A stretch of DNA of 64,000 bases from Acidothermus sp. (GTDB lineage Bacteria; Actinomycetota; Actinomycetes; Acidothermales; Acidothermaceae), in contig JAIMAI010000006.1 in assembly GCA_023512015.1 (NCBI GenBank), positions 1-64,000 on the forward strand, in the 5' to 3' direction. The notes beneath the pieces were generated by a model. It was not told the origin of the DNA. It did not search any database and was given only the letters and a program-made list of their open reading frames with translations. Shown here in pieces: positions 19,889 through 28,546 of this stretch. How positions within the stretch are numbered: position 1 is the first letter of the stretch; every line of letters starts with the position of its first letter. The position numbers and the translations under genes were made by a program.

Positions 19889-21766
19889 TCAAGCCGGAAA
19901 ATCCGGATGGCTCATCCCCAGGTGGCGCAGCGCGAAAGAGATTTCCTTCGCGGTTTGACGGATACGTTCCTCGGTGACGAGAGAACCGTGGCCGGCGTCG
20001 AATCGATACACCTCCAGCGGCGTCCCGGTTCGACTGAGGGCCGTGATGTAATTCTCGATCTGCCGGATCGGACAACGCGGATCGTTCTCGCCGGCCAAAA
20101 TGAGCAGCGGCGCGCGTACCCTATCGACGTAGGTGATGGGCGACGCCTCTCGATACCGATCCGGTACCTCTTCCGGCGTGCCGCCGAAAAGCGCACGATC
20201 GAAGGCTCGCAACGCCTCCATTTCGTCGTAATAGGCGGTCACGTAATCGGCGACCGGCACGCTGGCGATTCCGACCGACCACGCTTCCGGCATCCGCCCG
20301 AGCCCGAGCAGGGTCAAATACCCACCCCACGATCCTCCCGCGAGAACCAAACGGCGCGGATCGGCGAGGCCGGTGCCGACGGCCCAGTCGCGTACCGCTT
20401 GCAGGTCTTCGAGTTCGGTGAGTCCCGGACGGTGTTCGATCGCATCCCGCCAGGCGCGGCCGTACCCGGAGGAGCCGCGGTAATTCACTCGGACGACGGC
20501 AAAACCAGCGTCCACCCACGCTGCGACAAGCGGGCTGAAGGCGTCGGCGTCGTGACTTGCCGGCCCCCCGTGAACCAGGAAAACCGTGGGGAAAGGCGGG
20601 CCGGCATCGCGCGGTCGGCAGATGAGGGCGTGGATGCGTCCTCCGGGGCCGTCGACCCAGGCGTCCTCCGCAGGCACCGAGGGCGGTGCCTTCGGGCCCG
20701 GCGGCTCGATGACCGTGCCTCCCCGGTCGTTCAGAACCACCGGGGGAGTGGCGCTCGACGACCAGAGGAATTCCACGACTCCCCCGGGCCGGGCCGTCGC
20801 CCCCGTGATGGTCCCACGCGGACTCGCCACCCTGGTAAGCGACCGGGTGGTGAGGTCGTAGCGGAACAGTTCGGTGCGGGCCCGAAAATCGTGACCGATG
20901 AGCAGGGCCGTGGCATCCGGGTACCATTCCGCGTAAACCTCGCCGGGCAAATCCAGCTCCGGGTCGAATTGCTCTCCGCTGAGCGGATTCCACAAGAGCG
21001 GTTCGAGGCGACCCCTGCGCTCGTGGAGCAGCAGAACACGCGGGTCGTCCTCCAACGGGGAGAAATCCACCGGTACCAAGCCGAGCTCCGGTCCGTCCCA
21101 TAAATCGGCGACGATCCGCGGCTCACCGTTCTCCAGTGCCACAACGCGGACCGCTTTGTGTCGCGCGTCGCCGTGTTCGGCGTGGGCCAACGCTAGGAGA
21201 GTGCCGTCCGCACGGACGGCGGCGACTTCGCCGTCCTCGACGTGGCCGAAGAGTTCGCGGACTGTGCCGTCGGGACGCACCAGGTGAATCGATGTGGCTG
21301 CATCCGTGCACCTCCCGAGGACGGCGGTGCCGTCGGCGGCGAGGGCGAGTCCCGCTGGGTACGCCGGATCGAGCGGGACGCGGTCGGCAGGATCGTCGGG
21401 GCTCGAGTCGAAACGCTGACGCCGCCACATCCCGAATTCGTTTCCCGCTTCGTCGTCGAACCACCACACCCACTCCCCGAGCGGTTCTATCGCGGCGAGA
21501 TATGTCCCGGCGGGACGGCGGGTGAGCTGCCGCACCGCACGCGACGAAGGGTCGCGGTTGGAAGGGTCGTGATCGGCGTCCCGATCCCAGACGTAGACCT
21601 CGACGGTGCCGGAAGCGTTGCAGGTGAAGACCGACCGTGCCGGTCGTCGGCGGGCCCACCGCGGCAAGGTCATGCGGGGGGCACGGAACCGCAGTTCCCA
21701 AGCGGGAGGTGAGGAACGATCCGACGTCTGATCACTGGGAAGGGGTGACGCTGAAGATTCGGTCAC
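19889..21766 (-). CDS. S9-family prolyl oligopeptidase-like serine peptidase
   Basis: A 625-residue protein with an N-terminal beta-propeller (about 30-370) and a C-terminal alpha/beta hydrolase. The nucleophile lies in LAGGSWGGYLTLLG (Ser about 479), the acid in GENDPRCP (about 564) and the His in DAGHGSLV (about 591). GTG start at 21766. No signal peptide, so cytosolic. It converges on asd with a 26-base gap. Substrate probably short peptides; an acylaminoacyl peptidase is an alternative. Confidence 0.9.
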   Translation of the reverse strand: MTESSASPLPSDQTSDRSSPPAWELRFRAPRMTLPRWARRRPARSVFTCNASGTVEVYVWDRDADHDPSNRDPSSRAVRQLTRRPAGTYLAAIEPLGEWVWWFDDEAGNEFGMWRRQRFDSSPDDPADRVPLDPAYPAGLALAADGTAVLGRCTDAATSIHLVRPDGTVRELFGHVEDGEVAAVRADGTLLALAHAEHGDARHKAVRVVALENGEPRIVADLWDGPELGLVPVDFSPLEDDPRVLLLHERRGRLEPLLWNPLSGEQFDPELDLPGEVYAEWYPDATALLIGHDFRARTELFRYDLTTRSLTRVASPRGTITGATARPGGVVEFLWSSSATPPVVLNDRGGTVIEPPGPKAPPSVPAEDAWVDGPGGRIHALICRPRDAGPPFPTVFLVHGGPASHDADAFSPLVAAWVDAGFAVVRVNYRGSSGYGRAWRDAIEHRPGLTELEDLQAVRDWAVGTGLADPRRLVLAGGSWGGYLTLLGLGRMPEAWSVGIASVPVADYVTAYYDEMEALRAFDRALFGGTPEEVPDRYREASPITYVDRVRAPLLILAGENDPRCPIRQIENYITALSRTGTPLEVYRFDAGHGSLVTEERIRQTAKEISFALRHLGMSHPDFPA

Positions 21767-21849
21767 GGGCGACAGTCTGCCCTATTTCGGGTCGATCGGC
21801 CGGACAAGACCCTCGCGTGGCGTCGGGTGTGCGGCGTCACGGTTGCTGA

Positions 21850-22068
21850 TTACCAGAACCGACGCCGGCGTTCCTCCCACGCCAGGACGCACAGGGGGCA
21901 GGCATCGCGCGGTGGGCGATCGCTGCACTCCCCCTCGACGATGATCAGCTCGCCGCAGTAGGCGGTGGTCAACGTCCCGGGTGCCAGCCGCGGCGGCGGA
22001 TAACCGTGCTTGACCGGGCCGGTGTTCGCCCGCGAACGCTCCTCGACTTGCGGTTGCCGCACGCCCAT
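21850..22068 (-). CDS. Small zinc-ribbon-type protein (DUF3039-like)
   Basis: A 72-residue protein with TAYCGELIIVEGECSD and ACPLCVLAWEE, giving a CxxC plus two distant Cys that could bind zinc. The layout resembles short actinobacterial zinc-ribbon proteins such as DUF3039, but the match is approximate. ATG start at 22068 behind GTGAGG. Single gene between the peptidase and dps; function unknown. Confidence 0.65.
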   Translation of the reverse strand: MGVRQPQVEERSRANTGPVKHGYPPPRLAPGTLTTAYCGELIIVEGECSDRPPRDACPLCVLAWEERRRRFW

Positions 22069-22234
22069 GGCCTCACGGTACGACGCAGCGGGGCGGGAGG
22101 CATGCGGTCGGCGGGGCGGAAGACCACTTCGGCGGATCGTCTCCGGGAGGTGTGTGCTGCGCAGAGGTGGGCATGAGCCCTAGTGCGCGAGCCGAGTTCG
22201 GTCGGCATGTTGGAGCCGGAAGGAGGCGATTGCT

Positions 22235-22717
22235 GTGGATCAGTCGACGGTCACGAAGGGACGTGCCTTCGTCGCGTCTCAGCGTCTAGCCGAGCATCTT
22301 CAAACCGTACTCGTCGATCTCATCGAACTCCATATGCAGGGAAAGCAGGCTCACTGGAACCTCGTCGGGCCGAATTTCCGTGACCTTCACCTCCAGCTGG
22401 ACGAAATCGTCGATTTCGCCCGGGAGGCGAGTGACACGGTGGCCGAGCGGATGCGCGCCCTGCACGCCACCCCGGATGGTCGAACGGCGACCGTCAGCGC
22501 GGCCACGTCGTTGCCCGCATTTCCGCCGGGTGAGCAGTCCACCAAGAACGTCGTGGATCTCATGACGCAACGCCTGGTGGCCGCGAGCGCAACGGCCCGG
22601 AAAGTGTTGGACGACGTCGAGGCCGAGGACGCCTCCACCGCCAACCTGCTACAAGAGATCATCACCGGTCTGGAGAAGCATGCCTGGATGCTGAGCGCGG
22701 AGAACATGGCGGGATGA
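22235..22717 (+). CDS. dps: Dps-family miniferritin
   Basis: DNA-binding protein from starved cells, a dodecameric ferroxidase that stores iron and protects DNA from peroxide. The intersubunit ferroxidase signature lies in GKQAHWNLVGPNFRDLHLQL with DEIVDFAREASD after it; ITGLEKHAWMLSAENM closes the bundle. 160 residues, GTG start at 22235 with AAGGAGG nine bases upstream. Confidence 0.94.
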   Translation: MDQSTVTKGRAFVASQRLAEHLQTVLVDLIELHMQGKQAHWNLVGPNFRDLHLQLDEIVDFAREASDTVAERMRALHATPDGRTATVSAATSLPAFPPGEQSTKNVVDLMTQRLVAASATARKVLDDVEAEDASTANLLQEIITGLEKHAWMLSAENMAG

Positions 22718-22779
22718 CGTCCGCGCGGGGCGCAGCCGACGTGCCGCAGCCCGCATTGCTGCTGATTTCGCATGTCGGC

Positions 22780-23507
22780 ATGTCCGCTGCGCCCCGGCCG
22801 TCGAAGGCCCAGGTCGACAAAGCAGGCGCTTTTCTGAAGAAGAAGTTGGGGCACCGATATTTCCGCCGAGGATTTCGAAGCTCTCGACCAGGCTCTGCAG
22901 GTTCTGAGAACGTGGCGGGAGTGCCACGCGGAGCCCTTGCAGAGGGCCAATAATGTTTCTCCGCAGGGCCTTGAAGCGTCTTGCGATTGATGGAGAGGTC
23001 AAGCAAAGACTCAAGCGAGAACCTCAGATTCTCAGTAAGCTCTCGCGCCAGACGGTTCGACTTTCGCAGATCGAAGACATTGGCGGATGTCGAGTCATCG
23101 TGCCGAGCGTGGCCGACGTCCGAGCTGTTCAGCAAGAGGTAGCGAGCAGCAAACGCAGCAGCACCAAAGTCACGAAGATCGACGACTACATCGCTCATCC
23201 GAGACCCGGTGGTTACCGTGCCGTCCATCTCCACACGGTCCGAGACGGCATGAAGATCGAGATTCAGCTCAGGACCAAGTGGCAACACATGTGGGCCGAG
23301 GAAATCGAGAGATTCGATCGCGAGTTCGGCACCGACTTGAAGCACGAGCGAGGCCCTCAAGCAGTCTATGAGGCCTTCAAGATTCTCGCTGACCTTCGCG
23401 ATTATTACGATCAAAACCGACCTGTACCCTCAGAGTTGCAAGTGCGGTTCCAAGAGTCACGAAGAACGCTCCAAGAGCTCTTTCCCAGAGGTGTGATGAC
23501 CCCGTGA
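22780..23507 (+). pseudogene. RelA/SpoT-domain alarmone synthetase-like gene broken by two frameshifts
   Basis: Three reading frames together make one RelA/SpoT-type protein of about 240 residues. Frame 1 gives PRPSKAQVDKAGAFLKKKLG, then an extra G in the run 22848-22851 shifts to TDISAEDFEALDQALQVLRT. An extra T in 22956-22958 shifts again to LRRALKRLAIDGEVKQRLKR. The third part, an open frame from 22953, carries the synthetase signatures IEDIGGCRVIVPSVADV, DDYIAHPRPGGYRAVHLHT and IEIQLRTKWQHMWAE. Both changes are single-base gains in short homopolymers, so decay or sequencing error are both possible. Base composition is lower in GC than its surroundings (28 of 60 in 22981-23040). Intact relatives make (p)ppGpp or act as toxic small alarmone synthetases. 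Confidence 0.75.
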
Positions 23508-23809
23508 GCCGGCGTGATCGCTATTTCCTGATCATGCGCGATTGGGAGGCGGGCACCACGGAGGTGCGTACCTTCGATGATCTCAAGAAGGCCGTGCACG
23601 CGTATGACGCCGCAGAGCGCGAGCACTTCAAAGAAATCATGGGCGATAATCCCCGACTGGAGATCGTTCTGATCGGCGGAGAGAGCGAAGGCGACGTCAG
23701 ACAGGCCTATCCGCACTACTTCACCGAGGGCACCAGGGCAGAGCGACGGGCGCGGCTATGGGCCGAGCTTCTGCAGGGCTTTCCGACTGAATCGATGGCA
23801 GTGCGCTGA
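23504..23809 (+). CDS. Hypothetical protein coupled to the RelA/SpoT-like gene
   Basis: A 101-residue protein, GTG start at 23504 inside a GTGA overlap with the RelA/SpoT-like stop, so the two were translated together. YFLIMRDWEAGTTEVRTFDD begins a small alpha/beta fold, then a charged helix AVHAYDAAEREHFKEIM and the strand RLEIVLIGGESEGDV. No signal, membrane segment or metal site; family not recognised. An accessory or antitoxin role is conceivable from position only. Confidence 0.65.
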   Translation: MSRRDRYFLIMRDWEAGTTEVRTFDDLKKAVHAYDAAEREHFKEIMGDNPRLEIVLIGGESEGDVRQAYPHYFTEGTRAERRARLWAELLQGFPTESMAVR

Positions 23810-23870
23810 CGGCCGGTAGTTATTGTGCGACCTCGGCGTCAGGGTGAGCCGCAGGTGCGGAACGTCGAGT

Positions 23871-23947
<77 letters not shown>

Positions 23948-24003
23948 TTGACCGTGTGAAGTCTAGCCGAGCTTCGGTCTCGCCTCTCGGGGTCGGCCGG
24001 GCC

Positions 24004-24888
24004 TCAGTCCTCAGCGACGAGCGTTAGCAGCGTCGCCTCCGGCGGGCACGCGAAGCGCACCGGGGCCAGCGGTGAAGTGCCGAGTCCCGCGGAGACGTGC
24101 AGCCATGCTCCGTCGAATCGAGACAAGCCGCGGGCCCGGTGCCGGTCCAGCCCACAATTGGTCACCAGCGCGCCGTAGAACGGCACCCGGAGCTGACCGC
24201 CGTGGGTGTGTCCCGCGAAGACCAGCCTCACGCCGTCCGCGACCATGCGCTGGAGCACCCGTGGCTCGGGGGAATGCGTCACACCCAGAGTGATCGTTGC
24301 CGTGGGGTCCGGGGGTCCGGCCACTCGGTCGTATTGGTCGCACCAGATATGGGGGTCGTCCACGCCCACGCACTCGACCCGCCGACCGGCGAGGTCGAGC
24401 GTCATGCGGGCGTTGTCGAGATCGACCCACCCCGCACTGGTGAGGACGTCGACCAGCTCCCGCCACGGCAACATCGGCCCGTGCACTCGACGTCCATCGT
24501 CGGGAAGGAGATAGCGCAACGGATTCTTGAAACGCGGCGCGTACCGGTCGTTCGATCCCAAGACGAAAACCCCGGGTCGATTCAGCAGAGGCGCCGCGGC
24601 ATCCGCGAACGCCGCCACCGCGCCCGGATGTGCGATCGTGTCGCCAGTGTCGACCACGAGATCGGGTTCCAGCTCCGCCAACTTCGTGAGCCACCGGCGT
24701 TTCCAGGTCTGGCCCGGGGTGAGGTGCAAATCGGAGATGTGCAGCACTCGAAGCGCCCGCTCCCCGGCCGGCAGCACGGGAACGGTGACCCGCCGGAGCA
24801 CGGGCCTGCGCCGTTCCACTCCGGCCGCGTAGCCGAGCAGCGCGGCACCGGCACCGAGGGTGGCGAGGACGACGGAACGTACGGCCAT
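24004..24888 (-). CDS. Membrane-anchored metallophosphoesterase
   Basis: A 294-residue protein with an N-terminal hydrophobic segment (SVVLATLGAGAALLGYAAG) and a calcineurin-like domain. Metal motifs are HISDLHL (about 50), DLVVDTGDT (about 80), VLGSNDR, a variant of GNHD with Ser before Asn (about 110), and VFAGHTHGGQLRVP (about 225). Family members of this layout include UDP-diacylglucosamine pyrophosphohydrolase-like and general phosphodiesterases; the substrate cannot be read from the sequence. ATG at 24888. Divergent from yqeY. Confidence 0.9.
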   Translation of the reverse strand: MAVRSVVLATLGAGAALLGYAAGVERRRPVLRRVTVPVLPAGERALRVLHISDLHLTPGQTWKRRWLTKLAELEPDLVVDTGDTIAHPGAVAAFADAAAPLLNRPGVFVLGSNDRYAPRFKNPLRYLLPDDGRRVHGPMLPWRELVDVLTSAGWVDLDNARMTLDLAGRRVECVGVDDPHIWCDQYDRVAGPPDPTATITLGVTHSPEPRVLQRMVADGVRLVFAGHTHGGQLRVPFYGALVTNCGLDRHRARGLSRFDGAWLHVSAGLGTSPLAPVRFACPPEATLLTLVAED

Positions 24889-25022
24889 GGCCGCCAGTGT
24901 TCCAAAAGTCTCTCGTCGCAGCCGTGGCGGGCGGCGGTCGCGACCGGGTTGAGGAAGGCGGTCGAGGTCGCTTCGAGCGGGCGTTGGGAGGAGGACGGTC
25001 GGCTCGATGAGAGACTTCGGCT

Positions 25023-25487
25023 ATGTCCCTCAAGGATCGACTCCAAGCCGATCTCACCACGGCGATGAAGGCTCGTGACGAGCTGCGCACCGCGACCCTT
25101 CGGATGACCCTCGCCGCGATCACCAACGAAGAAGTCGCCGGAACGCAAGCGCGGGAGCTCACCGATGAGGAAGTGGTCCGCGTGCTCACCCGGGAGCACA
25201 AGAAACGGGGCGAAGCCGCCGAAGCGTTTGCCGCCGCCGGCCGAACCGAGCTCGCCGAGCGGGAGCGGGCCGAAGCCGCCGTCCTCGAAAGCTATTTGCC
25301 GGCGCAGTTGGACGACGCGGAGCTGCGCAGCGAAGTGGAACGGGCGATCGCCGAGGTCGGGGCGCAACCCGGCGCGGACGGGCTGCGTTCCATGGGCGCG
25401 GTGATGAAAATCCTCACCTCTCGACTGGCCGGGCGAGCGGATGGCGCTCGGATCGCTGCCGAAGTTCGTCGCCAGCTCACGGGCTGA
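25023..25487 (+). CDS. GatB/YqeY domain-containing protein
   Basis: A 154-residue helical protein of the YqeY family, which shares the C-terminal tRNA-binding fold of GatB. SLKDRLQADLTTAMKARDEL, TLRMTLAAITNEEV and VLESYLPAQLDDAELRSEV are family landmarks; MGAVMKILTSRLAGRADG near the end is the best-conserved block. Function not established; a role in tRNA-dependent amidation is suggested from GatB. The 3' end faces the PBP gene with 5 bases between and a small hairpin over both stops. Confidence 0.92.
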   Translation: MSLKDRLQADLTTAMKARDELRTATLRMTLAAITNEEVAGTQARELTDEEVVRVLTREHKKRGEAAEAFAAAGRTELAERERAEAAVLESYLPAQLDDAELRSEVERAIAEVGAQPGADGLRSMGAVMKILTSRLAGRADGARIAAEVRRQLTG

Positions 25488-25492
25488 GCAGG

Positions 25493-27931
25493 TCAGCCGT
25501 GGGGTGGTTTCGGCGGCTTGATCTTGATGGGTGGTTCCGACGACGGCGACGGCGACGGTGACGGCGACGGCGATTCGGTCTGCGGCGGGGACGACGAGGA
25601 CGACGCGGACGGCGACTCGCTCGGGGTAGGCGACGGAGAAATTCCGTTGCTCACGTGGATGACGATGGTGTTGCCCACATAAAGGGTCGATCCGGCCGGC
25701 GGATCGGTGCTCGCGACGGTGCCGGCGGGCTCGGTCGAATTGACCTGGGTGGGATCGACGGTGACGACGAGTCCCAGGCTTTGCAGGGTGTTGATGGCCG
25801 TCTGCAGGTCCTTGCCGGTGACGTCGGGGACGGTCACGGGTTCGCCGCGCATCACGCTGTCCGGAGGAGGCGGAAAGTCCTGAACGGGCAGACCTTTCAC
25901 CGCTTCGGTCATGGCCTTCTGCCAGATCGGTCCGGGCAACGTGGCCCCGAAGACTTCGCGGTAGTAGTGACCATTGACCGTGATCGCCCGCATCGGTGTG
26001 GTCGAATCGGGATTCCCGACCCATACCGACGCCGCGAGGTTCGGGGTGTAACCGCTGAACCACGCGTTGCGGTATTCGTCGTCCGTGCCGGTCTTGCCCG
26101 CGGCCGGCCGACCGATACCCAGTCCCGCACCGGTTCCGCCGGGGGCGAGAACGTTGCGCAGTAGAGCCGTCACCCCATTGGCGATCGACGGATCGAGCGC
26201 CTGATGGCATTCGGCCTGCGGCACCTTGATGATCGATGTCGTCTCCCCGATTTTTCTGGTCACGGCCGTGATGGCAAAAGGCTTGCAATACATCCCCTGA
26301 TTTGCCAGGGTCGCGAACGCCGCGGCCATCGTCAACGGGTCGACGTCCTCCGCACCCAAGACGAACGACGGAACCTGGTCCAGGGGTGCGCCGGTGGCCT
26401 GCCGCACCCCCATCGCTTCGGCGACCTGGATCGGTTTGCACAACCCCGTGAGCGTCTCGAGTTGCGCGAAATAGGTGTTCACCGACAACGCGGTGGCCTG
26501 CACCATGTTGAACGTCCCGGCTTCGCTGTCCCCTGCGTTGGCGACTTTCCACTCGCTCGTCGGGGCGCCGTTGCAGTCGGTCATGGCCCCCTTCTTGATG
26601 GTGATGCGATTGGGAGACACCAAGGTGAGGCCGGTGGGGATGCCCTGCTGCAACGCGCTAGCCAGCACGAAAATCTTGAAGGTAGAACCGGCGTGCCGAC
26701 CACTGGAGCCGCCGTGAGCCAGATCGGCGGCGAGGTTCACCTCGGTCTGTCCGAAACCGGCGCCGAAGGACCGGTCCACCGCCATCGCCTTGATGGCACC
26801 GGTTTTCGGATCCACCATGTCGATCGCTGCGGCCAATCCGGCGTTCCTCGTCGGATCGGGCGGGATGACCGAGTTCACCGCGTTTTGGGCGGCGGCCTGC
26901 ATCCTCATGTCCAACGTCGTCGAAATAGTCAATCCGCCGCGGAGCAACAGGTTGGTGCGCGCCGTCCGGGTCGGACCGAAGACCGGGTTGTCGAGGATTT
27001 CGTCGACGACGTACTGGCAGAAGAAGGGCGCGCGCGACGTCGCACAACCGTTCGGGATCGCCGAGACCTTCAATCCCAACGGCGCCTGTTTCGCCGCATC
27101 AGCTTCGGATTGGCTGATGTAGTGCAGGTCGGCCATTCGCTGCAGAACCACGTTGCGACGGCTCATCGCATCGTGCGGGTTGAGGATCGGGTCGAAGCTG
27201 CTCGGATTGTTCACCACACCGGCGAGGAGAGCCGCCTGCGGGAGGGTCAACTGCGAGGGATCCTCGCTGAAATAGTGCTGGGCCGCAGCGGCGATCCCGT
27301 AGGCGCCGCTACCGAAATACACGGTGTTGAGGTAGTCCTCGAGAATCTGATCCTTGGAAAGCCGCTGCTCCAGCGCCAACGCGTATCGAGCTTCGGTCAG
27401 CTTGCGGCTGAGCGTCTTCGCCGTGGCCGCTCGCGCGGCGGCGGTGTTGTCGTTCTGCGCGTTGATCTCGACCAAGGCTTGCCGGACGTACTGCTGGGTG
27501 ATGGTCGACGCCCCCTGCGCCGCACCTCCGACGGAGGTGTCCTTCACGAGGGCCCGCAGGATTCCCTGGGGGTCGATCCCGTGGTGCTCGTAGAACCGGG
27601 AGTCCTCGATGGCGACGATCGCTTCCCGCATTACGGGGGCGACCTGCGAGAGGGGTACCGACTGGCGGTTTTCGTAATAGAAAGTCGCCAACTCGGTGCC
27701 ATCAGCCGCGAGGATCACGGAGCGTTGGGCGAGGGGTGGCTCTTGCAACTCGGGAGGCAAATCGCTGAAGCTGATATTTCCGATCATGTTCCGCGCGGTC
27801 AGGCCGATGCCCCCCACCGCCGGTAGCGCCAGCGCGGCAACGAGCACCCCAGTGAGCAGGGTCAAGAAGATCAGGGTGACGATCCGGCCGGCTACTTGAC
27901 CGGGCCGCAGCCGTTCGGAGCGAGTCGTCAC
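25493..27931 (-). CDS. Bifunctional penicillin-binding protein (class A) with PASTA domain
   Basis: Peptidoglycan glycosyltransferase and transpeptidase, 812 residues, anchored by one N-terminal membrane segment (IVTLIFLTLLTGVLVAALAL). The GT51 domain has IEDSRFYEHHGIDPQG and QGASTITQQYVRQAL. The transpeptidase has the SxxK in AGSTFKIFVLA (Ser about 415), SVN in ALSVNTYFAQ (about 480) and KTG in AGKTGTDDEY (about 611). One PASTA domain (about 697-762) follows, then a low-complexity Ser/Pro tail encoded by GAC/GGC-type repeats. GTG at 27931. It corresponds in position and layout to mycobacterial PonA2 and diverges from the whiB gene. The 27932-28230 gap holds no further gene I can support. Confidence 0.94.
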   Translation of the reverse strand: MTTRSERLRPGQVAGRIVTLIFLTLLTGVLVAALALPAVGGIGLTARNMIGNISFSDLPPELQEPPLAQRSVILAADGTELATFYYENRQSVPLSQVAPVMREAIVAIEDSRFYEHHGIDPQGILRALVKDTSVGGAAQGASTITQQYVRQALVEINAQNDNTAAARAATAKTLSRKLTEARYALALEQRLSKDQILEDYLNTVYFGSGAYGIAAAAQHYFSEDPSQLTLPQAALLAGVVNNPSSFDPILNPHDAMSRRNVVLQRMADLHYISQSEADAAKQAPLGLKVSAIPNGCATSRAPFFCQYVVDEILDNPVFGPTRTARTNLLLRGGLTISTTLDMRMQAAAQNAVNSVIPPDPTRNAGLAAAIDMVDPKTGAIKAMAVDRSFGAGFGQTEVNLAADLAHGGSSGRHAGSTFKIFVLASALQQGIPTGLTLVSPNRITIKKGAMTDCNGAPTSEWKVANAGDSEAGTFNMVQATALSVNTYFAQLETLTGLCKPIQVAEAMGVRQATGAPLDQVPSFVLGAEDVDPLTMAAAFATLANQGMYCKPFAITAVTRKIGETTSIIKVPQAECHQALDPSIANGVTALLRNVLAPGGTGAGLGIGRPAAGKTGTDDEYRNAWFSGYTPNLAASVWVGNPDSTTPMRAITVNGHYYREVFGATLPGPIWQKAMTEAVKGLPVQDFPPPPDSVMRGEPVTVPDVTGKDLQTAINTLQSLGLVVTVDPTQVNSTEPAGTVASTDPPAGSTLYVGNTIVIHVSNGISPSPTPSESPSASSSSSPPQTESPSPSPSPSPSSEPPIKIKPPKPPHG

Positions 27932-28230
27932 CTCTGCAGACTAACCGGATCAGCCGAATCGAAACGGCCCGCTGCCCGCTCCGGCGGCGTCTGAGGACGC
28001 CGTCACCGGGTTGTTCGGAGCCGGGTGACCGCCCTCACCATGACCCGGTCGGACCAGGGCGGAATGAGCCGAACGGAGCCTGGTGGGACGTGCGTCCGGT
28101 TTCCTACCGTCGAAGAACACCACGCGCCGGGGCGGTGGTCGCCTTGGTGGACGCCGTCCGGGAGTGGAGCAAAGGGGGGCGCACCCGCAGCGCAGGCAGC
28201 CGCGCGGGTGCCAAGGTGAAGGACGGGGAG

Positions 28231-28539
28231 ATGGTTTGGATCAATGATTGGACGGCGCACGCCGCGTGTCGCAGCCTCGACCCGGATGCGCTGTTCGTCC
28301 AGGGGGCTGCGCAGAAGCGCGCAAAGGCGATCTGTTTTCGCTGTCCGGTCCGCGCCGAGTGTCTCGCCGATGCGCTCGACAACCGGGTCGAATTCGGGGT
28401 CTGGGGAGGCATGACCGAGCGCGAGCGGCGGGCGCTGCTGCGCCGTCGTCCCAATGTGACGTCCTGGCGGCGTCTGCTCGCCACTGCCATGGAGGAATTC
28501 GAGCGCTCTCACCCCGACCGCATCTCGGCCGCGAGCTGA
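28231..28539 (+). CDS. WhiB-family iron-sulfur transcription factor (WhiB4-like)
   Basis: A 102-residue WhiB protein. Four cluster-binding Cys: one in HAACRSLDPDALF (about 13), two in AICFRCPVRAEC, the last in the same motif (C-x2-C-x5-C). VEFGVWGGMTERERRALLRR is the G(I/V)WGG turn plus basic DNA-contact helix. The ATG at 28231 with AAGGACGGGG upstream decides the start, although the frame is open to 28090. Position next to a ponA2-type PBP and the paired ATPases matches WhiB4 (Rv3681c), a redox-responsive regulator in mycobacteria. Confidence 0.92.
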   Translation: MVWINDWTAHAACRSLDPDALFVQGAAQKRAKAICFRCPVRAECLADALDNRVEFGVWGGMTERERRALLRRRPNVTSWRRLLATAMEEFERSHPDRISAAS

Positions 28540-28546
28540 CGACCCC

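Noticed and set aside
25530-25640. GAC/GGC tandem repeats read as a possible repeat array
   Set aside because: They encode the Ser/Pro-rich tail of the penicillin-binding protein; simple codon repetition explains them.
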